From: Entonaema liquescens
Lineage: Eukaryota > Ascomycota > Sordariomycetes > Xylariales > Xylariaceae
Reading direction: 5' to 3'
Assembly: GCA_902805475.1 (NCBI GenBank)
Contig: CADCSX010000023.1
Coordinates: forward strand, 2,976,001 to 3,040,000
Length of the DNA: 64,000 nt
Positions 22,876-34,719 of the stretch are shown here, one piece after another. A program made the position numbers and the translations under genes. Positions within the stretch are counted from its first letter, which is position 1. Every line of letters starts with the position of its first letter. Under the pieces are notes generated by a model. That model worked only from the letters and a program-made list of their open reading frames with translations. It did not search any database and was not told where the DNA came from.

Positions 22876-25497
22876 ATGAAGCTATTTTATTTCATTACTC
22901 TAGTGGCTTTGGCCGCGCTAGAAACTTTTGCTGCACCCCCTTTTCATAAGTTGTTTAATGCTGAGTCTTCTAAGTCAGTACGGAGTATTCCAGAAACCCA
23001 TATTCAACATGAGAAAAGGACCGCAGTGCAAGAAAGAACTTGGATAAAAGTGCGAAGGGCGGTACCTGATGCCATTTTACCTATGCGCATAGGTTTAAAG
23101 CAGCAAAATCTTCAATCGGGCCACGATCTGTTGATGGACATGTGCGGCGGCTCTTCCCATCAATATGTCTACAGAGTAACTAATAAGACTCCAAAGATCG
23201 AACCCCAAATCAAAGAACTATGGCAAGCACCTCTCGGCAGAAGAGATTGTTAAGCTATTCGAGCCCGCGGAAACAGGTGTCAAGGCAGTAAAAGACTGGC
23301 TTGTCGGGGCAGGGATTCCCTCCGATACTATCTCACAGTCTACCAACAAACAAGTAAGCCAATACACTGATCATTCTAGTATGGATATTGCGGATAGATG
23401 TCTGACTGTAATTTGTATAGTGGGTACAATTCGATGCTTCTGTTAGCAAGGTAGAAGACCTCTTGATGGCGGACTATCATGTATGGGAACATGTAGATAC
23501 AGGTGCTAGGAATATTGCCTGTGATGAGTTAGTGCACCGATATTATATCATATAAGTTGCACGCTAACTATCTTCAAGATACCATCTTCCGAAAGAAGTG
23601 AGAGAGCATGTTGACTATATTACACCTGGTATTGGTCTGATGGGCTACGGAAATACGCAAGAGCCCCCATCAAAGAAACAAAGAGAAGCTGGTTCACGTC
23701 CCATTCATCGTTTAAGCCAGTCAGTTGACGAGAACGAGCTTGCTAAGCTCAAAAGTGAGAGGAGCAAGCATAATCTCTCACCCTTGAAGCGAACTACAGG
23801 ACCGAATGTAGAGGGGCCTTTACGCTTTGCGAGCCCTGTGGAACCGGCAGACGTAGCAAGCGGAAACTTCACGCTACCTGGTGGCTGTGACCAGTACATC
23901 ACACCGGATTGCATTAGGGGTACGGATATTTCTTGTTGGTAAATGTTCTTGTAGGCTAACCTGAAGTGTTAGCTCTATATGGCATCCCGAAAGGGTCCAA
24001 GAAACATCCGGATAACAAAATGGGAATCTTCCAATCCCTCGGGCAACATTATACACAACATGATCTCGACACATTTTTCTGGAGCTTTACAGAGTAAGGC
24101 TATTTTCGACCTTTTAAACAATAACCAAGCCCAAGTTGCTAACGAGCTATAGTGAAATCCCGAACGGAACGCATCCTGTGCTCTTTTCCGTAGACGGCGG
24201 ACAAGGAGCTACGAGAAACCTTAGGCTGGCGGGTTCAGAAGCGAATCTCGACTTTCAGATGGCGTATGGATTGATCTGGCCCCAAGAACCTGCACTCTAT
24301 CAGGTCGATGATGAGTGGTATCAGACTAATTACGAGTTCGACCCAGAGTCATACATGGGATTTTTCAATAGTAAGACCGATTCGCCATTCTCCTTATCTC
24401 CCTTTTGCTTACAGTCCCAGATCTTTGGAACGCAATCGACGGTAGCTACTGTACGTTTGAAGCGTATGGAGAATCAGGGAATTGCAAACGTCCCGAGTGC
24501 CGGGACCCCGTATACCCGAATCCGCACGACCGCGCTGGGTATAGCGGGCAGTTGATGTGCGGCGTGTACAAGCCGACAAACGTCATTAGTATATCCTACA
24601 GCGGCGCCGAAGTCGAACTCCCGGCATCTTATCAACAGCGGCAATGCGCCGAGATCATGAAGCTCGGCTTACAGGGCTCTACGGTAGTTATCTCCTCGGG
24701 CGACGACGGGGTCGGTGGCTTCTCGTCTCCCATTGCGCCTTCCGGCTGCCTGGGTCCCGCACGCGACGTCTTCAATCCGCAGTTCCTTGCGACCTGTCCG
24801 TACATACTCACAGTAGGCTCGACCGTGCTACAGTCCAATGGGACCCCGGGTGTTGACCCCGAGGAGGCGACGGACAGGTTCCGGTCTGGTGGCGGGTTCT
24901 CTAACATCTACGATGCACCGGATTGGCAAAAGGACATTGTAAATGAATACCTTGGAAAAGTCCAACTACCGTTTGAAGGCTACGAAGGCGGTGGCGCTAA
25001 CTACAGTAATGTTCACGCTGGAAAAGGACACTTCAACAAGCTGGGCAGAGCATATCCCGACGTCTCGGCTAACGGCGATCACTTCGTCATCTCGAGCGGC
25101 GGCGAGCTCCTGAGCATTGGCGGTACATCGGCTTCGGCGCCGCTCTGGGGATCGGTCATCACGCTGATTAACGAGGAGCGATTAGCGGTTGGGAAGAGCC
25201 CGGTTGGATTCGTGCATCAAGTTCTGGTAGGCCCTACTCAAAACAGTCCCAACGAAGGAGATGTCCTAACCACTTGGCGTAGTATTCCCATCCCGAGGTC
25301 TTCCATGATATTACGAAGGGCGATAACCGGGCGTGTAAGACGACGGGTTTCCCGGCCACCGAGGGCTGGGACCCTGTGTCTGGCATGGGGTAAGTGTTTA
25401 CGCGTATGATTCCTTGGGAATAAGTGGCTAACATAGTATGAATTCTAGTACTCCGGACTACCCCAAGCTTTTGGAGCTCTTCTTGAGTTTGCCGTAA
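22876..25497 (+). CDS. Sedolisin family serine protease (tripeptidyl peptidase-like, S53)
   Basis: Nine exons give about 727 residues: 22876-23166 (or 23175), 23216-23353, 23421-23527, 23579-23919, 23973-24093, 24153-24370, 24415-25226, 25283-25389 and 25449-25497. A signal peptide (MKLFYFITLVALAALETFAA) is followed by the pro-domain with NYGKHLSAEEIV, a linker, then the S53 catalytic domain. The catalytic set is complete: E362 and D366 in SEANLD, the SGDDG aspartate and S644 in GTSASAP. The calcium-site region (DITKGDN), GWDPVSGMGTPDY and LLELFLSLP close the protein. It should act extracellularly at acid pH, removing tripeptides. Oddity: intron 1 has a weak acceptor (CAAAG) and could start at either of two donors, and the pro-domain linker is longer than usual. 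It is convergent with the PDI-like gene. Confidence 0.9.
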
Positions 25498-25736
25498 GAC
25501 TTTTCTGATAGGATGGAAGCTACAGTGGATGCTTGCGGAGTATTCAGACTCGGAGTTTTGCGAAGAATTCAACGGAATCTATGTTCTTATAAATATATGA
25601 TATTCCCACGGATTTAAGCCCTCAGTTGGGGAATGAACGAGTCACTTCTGTTCCTTGTCGATAGAAATAATGCCTTACTGTTCCTCAGTAGTATGCTACA
25701 CGATTTCGACAGCTTATTTGAGTCTAGCCGTTCAGA

Positions 25737-27018
25737 TTATAGTTCATCATGCGCACGTCCTCCATCTGTGTTTATAGTCCCATCCCACGGCTCGATTTTG
25801 CCCTGACTTATATCCATTAAGAACGCACCTATAGCCTCAGGCGTGATATCTCGCCCGCGCGGGTACGGAAATACTTTGCCAAACATAGGATTCTGCACCG
25901 ACAGTGCGGGGAAAATGCCAGGCGCCAGGCCCAGCGGCGCAGCTAGGTCGCCGTATTCATTAGCATCCACCGTTACGAAGCTCAGGTATTCTTTGTACAT
26001 CTTGGCCACGGATAGCATGGCTTTCACGTACGCTTCCCGCTCCGCGGATGACGGGGAGAAGTAGAAGACAAGCGACTTGTCAGCCTGTTGCAAGATTAGT
26101 AACTCTTGAACTCTTGGCTCTATGTGGCCGTAACTTTACCTGTAGGTACTTCATCTCGTTTGCCCGAGTGAATTCTCCGATCACGGGTGTCAGGCAGTTC
26201 TCCACAAGCTGAGGCAGAGCGTTGATAGCCGTTAGGTCTGAGATGGTGAATTGCTGGCCGTCTCGGTTATTGTAACACGATACTGTTGTCGCTGCATTTG
26301 TTTCCGTCGACCCAAAGGACAGGCGGTCCCGGTACTGGGAAGCGAGTGCATCATACAGGATCTTGATATGCTGGTCTTGCGGGTTTATTCGCGCGACAAC
26401 CGCATAATCATCGCCAGACTGGAAGGATGCGATCTTCTTCTCAGAACCCAGGGCCGTGACTGTAGGACGCACTGCCCTTTTAAGATATGATAGTATCCTG
26501 TTGGAGTCTTAGCCTACTATTCTAAATTGATAAATTGAGAAAAGGAGATTATTAAGCGGTTACTCACGAAGACGCTCGCCTTGGGCCTCGGTACGGTGTC
26601 ATCTTCCCATGACCATCGAAAAAGCGTAAAGCAGGATATGAAATGACATCAAAGTCCTTGCACAGGCTTGTGGCCGAAGCACAGTCAATGCTTATTAGAG
26701 ACTTCTTCTCCGACTCTACTGCAGACGCCCATTCTGGCTCTAGAGCCTGGCTGGCGATTCTGAATAATTCTCATTAGCCTCTAGAATACGAGACATAGCT
26801 GCCATATAATGATAAGCTTACGTTGATGGCTCTATAACTAAATCAACGTTAGAGTATGGATACTACTAGTATTCCAAGATAGATTACTCACAGGCAACCA
26901 GCGCATGATTGTGACCAGATATAGCTCGACGAAACTCATCCTCACTAGCATGTTCCCAGGCTATAGTTGATCCTGCGCCCGCTAAGAGGTATAAGAGTTC
27001 AACGCTTCTGATCTTCAT
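25737..27018 (-). CDS. ER-resident PDI-like protein lacking CxxC, HDEL tail
   Basis: Five exons (27018-26892, 26837-26822, 26759-26568, 26497-26140, 26084-25737) encode 346 residues. A signal peptide of about 20 residues and a C-terminal HDEL place it in the ER lumen. The first thioredoxin-like domain has the PDI framework: a strand ending ALVAF, EPS where APW is usual, then LEPEWASA, ISIDC and FDVISYPALRFFDGHGKMTPYRG with the cis-proline. Thr48 and Ser51 occupy the two active-site Cys positions, so disulfide exchange is not expected there. Further thioredoxin-like folds follow (LVFYFSPSSAE, FVTVDANEYG, GIFPALSVQNP). A chaperone or structural subunit role is inferred. The 16-base exon 2 is needed to keep the frame open. 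It is head-to-head with the prolyl 4-hydroxylase-like gene, with 388 bases between. Confidence 0.8.
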
Positions 27019-27406
27019 AGTGAATTTATTTCAGCATGACCAAGTGTTGTTATTCTGAACTCAATGGGAACTCGGAAGAGTGAAATAATAGCAATTATGT
27101 GTGTAGCTTAGTTGAGGTACCTTGCAGATCAGGGGTCAGATCTGACGATGCCCGAACTCCACGACCCTGGATCTGCACTAGAGCTCTCCACTCAATGAGC
27201 TTGATTGGGGGTTGCTGTAACGCTAAACAGGGGATAGCTCCTTTTTACGCAGACAGTTGACGTTTCGGTTCTGCATGTTCTCCTTACGATGATGATGTGG
27301 ATGCGACGACTCACTTGAGAACGAAAGATTTGAATATTCTCGTAAGGAACGAGGGTGAACTTCTTGTTTTGCTCCCTCCCAATCTCAAGTCATCGCTAAA
27401 TCCACC
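27019..27406. promoter_or_regulatory. Shared divergent promoter of PDI-like and prolyl 4-hydroxylase-like genes
   Basis: 388 bases separate the two start codons of oppositely transcribed ER-pathway genes. No classical operator is recognised; one TTGACGTTT half-site-like element occurs near 27255. Co-regulation is inferred from the arrangement. Confidence 0.5.
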
Positions 27407-28343
27407 ATGAATTCATTAAGATCCTTATTGCTGTTGTCGCTCACCACTGGGTTGGCTCAAGCACATAGCCATAAGAGTGGTGCACAAAAACCAATAGTAG
27501 CATCGAGCGATTATACTTGCCAACATCCTGCATACCAGAGCCATATAGTATCTAAATCACCATTAGTGATATACCTGGAAAACTTCATCACAGCTGAAGA
27601 ACGAGCCCATCTGCAGGAGGTCACGTAAGTACTACGCTCGCATATGCATTTGTCTATATTAACAATCTTCAACAGCAAAGATACATTCTCCCATTCTGCT
27701 GTTGCTGATGCATCCGGTGCCCAAGGGCTACGGCAGACGCGGACCTCGCAGTCGACTAACGTGCCACGAGACGCTGTGGTCCGATGCATCGAAGAGCGGG
27801 CGCTGCTCTTCCAGGGCTTCGACGTGCCACGAACGCACCTCGAGCCCCTGCAGCTTGTCAAGTACGGCCAGGGCGAGCGGTACCACTTCCACACGGACTG
27901 GTACACGAACGCAGCGCACGCGACCTCCGCGCTAGGCGGCAACCGGCTGAGTTCCTTCTTCGCGTACGTCGCTGCCTCAGAGGACATCACGGGCGGCGGT
28001 ACGAATTTCCCCATGGTGCCTGCGCCCCGTGACGAGCGCTGGTGCGAATTCGTCGACTGCGATGAGCCGTGGGAGAATGGGGTTACGTTCCGTCCTGTTG
28101 TTGGGAATGCTGTCTTCTGGCAGAACTTGCATGAGGACGGCACGGGGGACCAGGCGACGCTGCATGCTGGTCTGCCGGTTACTAGTGGTTCTAAGATAGG
28201 GGTAAGTAACACTTTATTACCAGTACACATTTAGTTTTGAATAGCTATCGTTTTCCGCGAAGAATACTGATATAATTTTGCAGATGAATATTTGGACAAG
28301 GCAAGGTCCGTTAAGTGAGGATATTCGAGGACCGGATGTTTAA
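27407..28343 (+). CDS. Secretory prolyl 4-hydroxylase-like 2OG-Fe(II) dioxygenase
   Basis: Three exons (27407-27624, 27676-28201, 28284-28343) encode 267 residues. The start ATG has a good ACC context and a signal peptide (LLLLSLTTGLAQA) follows. The domain is the P4H alpha-subunit catalytic type: Fe ligands H145 and D147 in YHFHTDWY, distal H236 in TLHAGLPV, and K246 (SGSKIG) ten residues on for 2-oxoglutarate. GGGTNFP and VGNAVFWQN are the usual strands. It should hydroxylate prolines (or a related residue) in proteins within the secretory pathway; the substrate is unknown. The C-terminus (RGPDV) has no ER-retention signal, unlike the divergent PDI-like neighbour. The donor and acceptor sites are consensus. 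Confidence 0.9.
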
Positions 28344-28729
28344 CGTAAATCATAACGAATGCTCTTCAATTTTTTAAGCACGACTTCTACGTGCGAAGTA
28401 TCGGCTATGCGGACTATCTCGTAGCATATAGTACCTATATCTATAACGTAATGGAGCAGTACAAAGTTCATGGCCTGTCTCTTACGCCGCTAAGTCAAGC
28501 CTCTTTCCCCATGTTCCTTTTGCTTCTTCTTCCTGTCTGGTTAACATAAACCGGTAACTTCTAGCCACAGTTGTCTGCCAGCATCCTTAGTTAGATCTGC
28601 TATCTCATTCTCGCCACATGGGAAGTACTGTGCAATCCAGACAGCATCATTCAGCTGATCGAATATAACTATTCAATTTCTCCATTAGCAGTCATACTTC
28701 TTCTCCACCATCGACTCACGAAGATTTTC
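28344..28729. other. Convergent intergenic spacer
   Basis: 3' ends of the oxygenase and aspartic protease genes face each other; nothing else is seen. Confidence 0.5.
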
Positions 28730-30198
28730 TCAATAATACTCACGATATGCAGCCCGGATAAAACTCGTGCCTAACACCCATGTCGGGTTTTTGCTATCCG
28801 TAGGCTGAACTCCGAGAGCGCAATAATTCTCGAAGTCGACAATGAAGTCAGCATAATTAACTCTAACTATTATATTATAGAAGTTAAATCCGAAGTTTAC
28901 GGAACCATCTAGGTTTCGTATGTCGCATGATACACGATAAACTCCGTTCTCGTCTTTGTACGCGTTCAAGGCTCTTGCGATCGTTGCAACAAGATCCGCG
29001 TCGAGATAAGTATATGTTGACCCGGAGTCGATTAGCACGTTATGTTCAAAATCGGTATCCGTCAACATGGTTTCGTTCCGTCCCGGAGGGGCAACACCCA
29101 AGGATGTTAGGTTCACCCGATAGCTTACAAGTTTTAGTATAAACCAGTATATTCTACCTGTTCATAGGACGGAGGGAGCACCTTACCCTACTTGGCCAAA
29201 TAACTTCAACTGCTGATCCGGGTACGGGTAGACTTCTAGAGGCTCTAGATATCCTCGGAATTTCTTTCTGTCTACTCCTCCAAAGATTATGTCGCCTAGA
29301 GGAGATTAATTTCTTAACAACAGCAATAGGGGACGCAATAACTTACTCGGGCTCCCACCACCTTGATATCCGACACCTAGACTGAAAATCGGCACTTCAA
29401 TATAACGCTGCGTGACAAGAACGTCCAGCAGGGTTTGATATCCGGTATTCCAGGCCTTGCCGTATGAAACACCCAACACCCCAGCCCAGATATACTCGCT
29501 CCATTTGCTCACCCCGACTCTTAGGTTAGGAAGCGGCAAGTCTGTTTCCAATATCACGCGCGTTAAGATATGGGGTCACATCTCCTAATTAGAGGATCAA
29601 GAAGGGTTATTGATACGTACTATCTAGCCCGACGTAGGCTGTGTCGCTATACCATACCCCTTCCATATAGCCAGTGCCAAATTGACCAGAGAACCATCCG
29701 TTAAGGTTTCTAGCAGTAGACGACTGCTTCGTGTCATAATACCCATATGTCCGGCAAGCTTTTGGGTCTGCCGCCTGATTGCAGTCCGGATCCACGAGCA
29801 GCGTGTACGATCCGGTGTCAAGGATGGCTGAGACTATCTGTCCGGGCGTTCCGAGGGCGACTGCCTAAACACATTAGCCACCGTTATAAAGTGCGAAAGG
29901 TTAGCACCATACGTTCTAGCATATATACGATCCCGGCCCCGTATCTTGCTAACGGCTCCCGAGGCGACCGATCCGAAACTTTGAGCGCCTTGTCGTATAT
30001 AGACACTGCGCCGGTTACATTATTTACCTTCCGAGACTGAAGCGTAGCTCTAATATGCCTTCCGCTCTCGGATGTGCGGTGTGCGCTTGTTGGTTTACCC
30101 CTCGATCCAAATTTGTCGAATCGCGAAGGCCTCGAAAGGGAGGTCGATAGACACAGAAACGGCAGCAGGCCTAACACGAATAACTTGAGGAGCGCCAT
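28730..30198 (-). CDS. Secreted pepsin-like aspartic protease (A1)
   Basis: Five exons (30198-29929, 29864-29621, 29541-29347, 29295-29187, 29123-28730) encode 403 residues. A signal peptide (LFVLGLLPFLCLSTSLS) and a basic pro-region precede the mature enzyme, which begins near AVALGTPGQ. Both catalytic aspartates are present: D106 in LDTGS and D305 in IDSGSTYTY. The flap region (FGTGYMEGVWYSDT), GVLGVSYG and DIIFGGVD are typical of A1 proteases of the yapsin/candidapepsin type. The C-terminus ends soon after TWVLGTSFIRAAYREYY with no GPI signal, so the product is probably secreted. Alternative donors exist for intron 1, and the last intron has a TAAG acceptor. It lies convergent to the oxygenase gene. 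Confidence 0.88.
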
Positions 30199-31485
30199 TG
30201 TCGAGTGATCGCTGGCCTGGTCGTCCGTCGCCTCCGAAGAGATGGCTTACAGCTCTCAAAGACGCGCGCTTCCATCCACCCGGGTGTAAGTCTCCCGATG
30301 ATGACATTATCAGGCGTCCGCCCTAAATTTTCTACGGGAGAAGTTTACGGAGAAACTTGTCAAATAGCAATTGAATACGTCTTTTGTAAGACTGGACAGC
30401 GGAGCACCGAACCAGTGCTGCACGCGGTTGATCTAGATACATCCATACGACGGAACTGGACCAATGAGATGCCCACCAAGAGTCGACCTACATGAGGAGA
30501 GGTGTATATATGAGACGAAGTTGGTTCTACCTACCTGGTCCGTACAGGACGGGTTATCTGCATAACATGGTTTCCCCAAGATCTACGGTTCCAGTCACGC
30601 GCTACGATTTTAACCGTAGTTATTATACGTTAGCCATTGCGTCGCCCAGGTAGATCTTTATGACTTGCAAAACTCGGATAAATAGCGAAGCACAAAAAAA
30701 AGGAATCCCTCGAATATTATTGCCAGATCTACGTTGCCTCCGGAGACAAAGCAGCAGAGTCGTTTTATTGAATCCCGTACCTGAACCACGGGACGCAGTC
30801 TATAAACTAAACTCATCGTGGACAAGATAGACGAACCCTTGAGAACATCATGGCGATTCCAGCTGCGGTTCCGTGGTTCGGGATAACGGCTAGACTGTTT
30901 AGAGCATGATACGGATGCAGAGAGAAGCAGTTAGCTGATGCAAGCTCTCAATATAACCGCAATATATAACCCCACACATGTAACGTTCTCGTCGTGGTAC
31001 AGCAAGGCTGCATATGACCGCATTTTTTTCTCCGTTCTAAGAGCTCTGCATCCAACAGCAACCTCTTGGAGAGCATTCCATCGCCGTCATACAGGAATAG
31101 GGATGCACTTCGTGCGTCCGGACTACCACGGTCCCTACCTACAGGTATATCTATCTACGGTTGGCATGTAGCAATGCTGAGATGAGCGATCCCCGTCTTC
31201 GGCTACGGCAGACGCAACTTGGTACCGACCTGGCGGCACTCACTTTACCTTCGGCAGATTTCGTCTAACCCTAGATACGAATGCCGACGTCGGATATTCC
31301 GCGATTATAGTGTAGCATACATGGCAACATCAACGCATAATACTCGGTATTAAGTCTCTTCCATCCGGATTTTGGTAAGGAAAACGATGCAATAAATATA
31401 AACAAAAAAAAAAAAAAAAAAGAAAAGAACCGGATATTCTACATAAACTCAGCTACTTAATCCATGCTCCTAATCCATGCTCGCT
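30199..31485. other. Intergenic, no supported gene
   Basis: About 1.3 kb upstream of the aspartic protease and downstream of the SDR gene. It contains an 18-base A run at 31404-31421. The small open segment at 30938-31171 has no partner or domain. Confidence 0.5.
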
Positions 31486-32696
31486 TCATCGCCAATCTGC
31501 TAGTACGGTATCGCCCTCCTTCACATTCGCATACTCCAGACTATCGCGCCATAGCCGGAGGCACTTGGCCTCATCCTTAGCCTCCGGCCCAACGTCCGCG
31601 ATAGCGCTGCCATTGAGGTAGATCCCGTTCGGGTGCTCGCCGAGCCCGCCATTCGTGTCGAAAGACGCGTGCAGCACATCCCCGGCCGACTTCCACGTCG
31701 TCCGCAGGTCGCCGTTGGGGTTTAGCCACGTGAGAATCGGCGCCAACAGCGGGAATAGGATTCCCATGATAACTACTCGCACAAACCAGCTGCCCCGTCG
31801 CGATATGCCGCTCCTCATCGCCGCCGGGTCCAGGCCGAGCACCGCGATTTTGGAGAGGGCCGGGTCTTGCGATATGCGTCGTGCTAGCTCACGCCTGGAA
31901 AGTATTAATTACTGAAGACGGCAAGGTCGAGTAGGAGATAGAAAGGAGTACTCACATCATCATGACGTCGCATAGCTTCGACGCTCCGTACCGCCTCATA
32001 CCAGCACAGGGGTCATCTAAGCCCCCACCCCACTTGCCCTTGGCAATGGATTCGGTGCTGCCCTCAGGATCGTTAAATATCCAACGATACTCCTCGGGCT
32101 CGTAACTATCCTTAAACGGACCCACTTTGTTCCTGGGATCGGTGGCACTTAGGACGGGTCAGCTATGGACTTAGGATGAACCGGGGATAACTCCGGATTC
32201 GATAGATATCGACGGATGGGGGCCACGGTGCTTACTCATGCGTCCAGCTGCCTAGTACGACTATGCGGCCGTTCTCCTTGTCCATACTCTGGAGTAATAA
32301 GAGCGTCAAGAGGAAATGCGAGAGGTAACTCGCTTGGAAGGTCATGTCGAAGCCATCCTTGCTGAAGTCGTGCTGGCCGTGCTCCTGGTACGCCGCGGAT
32401 AACACTAGAGTACGGATAGGAGGTATCTCGCCCTTTGAAACCCTCGAGTTGATATCTGCGGCGACTTGGCGCACGCTGGTAAGGCTCGCTAGGTCGAGAG
32501 GAACAAGGTCATATCGGTGGTTTACCTTGCCGGCGTCCTGGAGAACCTCCTTCACGGTATTAGCGGTCTCGACCTTGCGTACCGTGTACAGTCCATGATA
32601 GTCCTGAGCAAGTGACGGTCGATGTAAGACCTGGTCGACAATAGCAGAGCCCAAGCCGCCGTTGGCACCGGTTACTAAGATTGTGCCTTTTGCCAT
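31486..32696 (-). CDS. Short-chain dehydrogenase/reductase
   Basis: Three exons (32696-32236, 32147-31956, 31894-31486) encode 353 residues. The Rossmann fold begins at once with ILVTGANGGLGSAI (TGxxxGxG), then PLDLASLTSV, LVLSAAYQ in place of the usual NNAG, and the catalytic Y208-GAS-K212. The SDR-typical region after the active site is LGLDPAAM. A hydrophobic segment (VVIMGILFPLLAPIL) near residues 245-260 may anchor the enzyme to a membrane, as in keto-reductases acting on lipids or sterols; this is an inference. The start was set at MAKGTILVTG; an in-frame extension upstream is unlikely. The substrate is unknown. The nearest oxidative neighbour is the P450 at 37-39 kb, but no complete biosynthetic cluster is present. 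Confidence 0.85.
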
Positions 32697-34719
32697 AGCT
32701 TCGTGTAGGTATAATATAGATACTAGAGAATGAAAATGAACAGAAATCTCAAAATATAGCACTTAGGTAGTTAGATAGAGAATCAAGTCATCTTCGACCG
32801 AGTTGCAGACTATAGTTATATAAGACACTTAAGCCCGTTTATCTCCAGATGAAGTGTGCGCGGGTTCCGTAGTGCTCATCATGGATATAACGATAGCGTT
32901 ACAGTGGGTGCGGATTTTGTCCCCGAACGTATTAGCCTCTCTGGGAGAACTACCGCACTAATAATAGCCAGGTCCAATAGGATATGTATGTATCGGTGTT
33001 AGATGACTGGCGTAGTTGCATGAGAAGCGGATAGCTTCTCCGCTCTCCAACAAGGTATTCGCACTCTCATCGTCGCCTGGAGGAGCCTGTGCCGCTCACG
33101 TGAGCGTATGTGTATTAATAATACATCTTTTCTTTTTCAGAACCAGGTTCATTATTGGAAACATTTGGAAAGTCCGCCCTGATGAGTTGTTGTCTTTGAT
33201 ATGAGAGGCTGGCGTCAGCTCTGCATAACATCTGGAGATCCGCACATATGATTCGGCAATTGAGGTTAACTACCTAGGCTATCAATTCGAATGTATTGGC
33301 TGATCATTCTAGAACCATATCGTCTCTGGCTCTTGAAATTAAAAAGCTATATAAGTCATTCATTTCACACGGCCCCTGGAATAATCATACTTGTTTTATG
33401 GTGTTTGAGTGATTGAATATTGCTGTTAAAGTCGGGCAATGGTTAATGACGAATACATTATATTTGATATGTGTTAGACTAAGTCGCAAATGCTCACACG
33501 TCTCCTCAGCCCGGGGTTGAGTGATGCTATTTGCTAACAGTATATAGGTATCTTGTCTAGGTTTTATTTTCGTTCGCACCAGGCTCGAAGCCTTATGAAA
33601 TTGATCGATAGAAAAGCTCCTAATGAAAGTAAGCTGTTGAAACCTCTCCAGAAGTTGTGTGGTTGTATCTCACCAACTTCATAGGCATCATAGATGCTAG
33701 TTAGTATCCAGCTAGAAACCCTTAGAGTTCAACCTATTTTATTTTCAAAGCGAAATCTTCTAAGGTAGATAGATTGATCTATCTAGAAATATTCGGATAT
33801 TATGTCGATACCCGTCATTACTTTCGCTAGTGGAAGCGATATGCTACCGTAACCTTTTCGGAGTGTGACGGAAGGGTTCCTGCAGCGCGCAACCGCAGCA
33901 TACATGTATGTATCAGATCTCGTTTTTATAGCGTATACGAATCTACAAAGCCAAGCCTGCGTTTGTTGTATCGGTAATCGATAAAGAATGACCCTGGTGA
34001 CAGGATGCCCAAATCTGAGGTCTCATCTGATCAATACAATGGCAACACCCGATTTAAAAGGGCACCTACATTGCCTGACAATCTATCTTCTATGCAACTA
34101 CTTCAACGCTACGGTATAACAGATGCTATAACTAGCCTATGATAAAGCTCAAGGCTATCGATAAGTTCTCGTCCCGGGATCTAATGTAGCTTACCAGCCC
34201 TAAAGGTCCAAAAGAGCTATGCCAAGCTCCCTTGCTTTGCTCTTATCTGGCGTGCTCACCCCCATCTACTACAACAGCTATGGCTACCCCGCTAATTCCC
34301 CATGAGAGTTCACAAGCTCCCTCCGCTTTCTACCTACATACACGTAGTATAGTATATATGTACCTGGGGGTCGACGCCCAGAGATAGCTTACCCGTAAGC
34401 AGAAACTACGGCGCCGTTCCTATCTAGCGGGATAGCATGACGGACCCTTGAACACACAAGCACGTTATCTGGTGTCATCCGAAGCCATGTAGGTACAATA
34501 GCTCAGATATGCATGTCTGAGTGAAGGTAAGCAAGCTTCGAAGGTAGGTCTATCTATCTTTGTCCTATTATTTACCCCTCCTTTGTCCTCCTCGACAGCT
34601 CTCCTAGATAACCCCCCCCCCCCTTCCGTACTCTATGTCTTGTACGATTTCACTTAGTAGTTAGCTCTTTTTGCGACTTACATGAGAAGAGCGTGGTGAG
34701 CGCGAGCTCTGCTTGAAAA
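32697..34719. other. Intergenic, no supported gene
   Basis: About 2 kb between two outward-facing genes. It includes a 12-base C run at 34612-34623 close to the next start codon. No RNA gene or coding frame is supported. Confidence 0.5.

Noticed and set aside
27511..28230. 239-codon open frame on the minus strand
   Set aside because: It is the antisense shadow of the prolyl 4-hydroxylase-like exon in GC-rich coding DNA.
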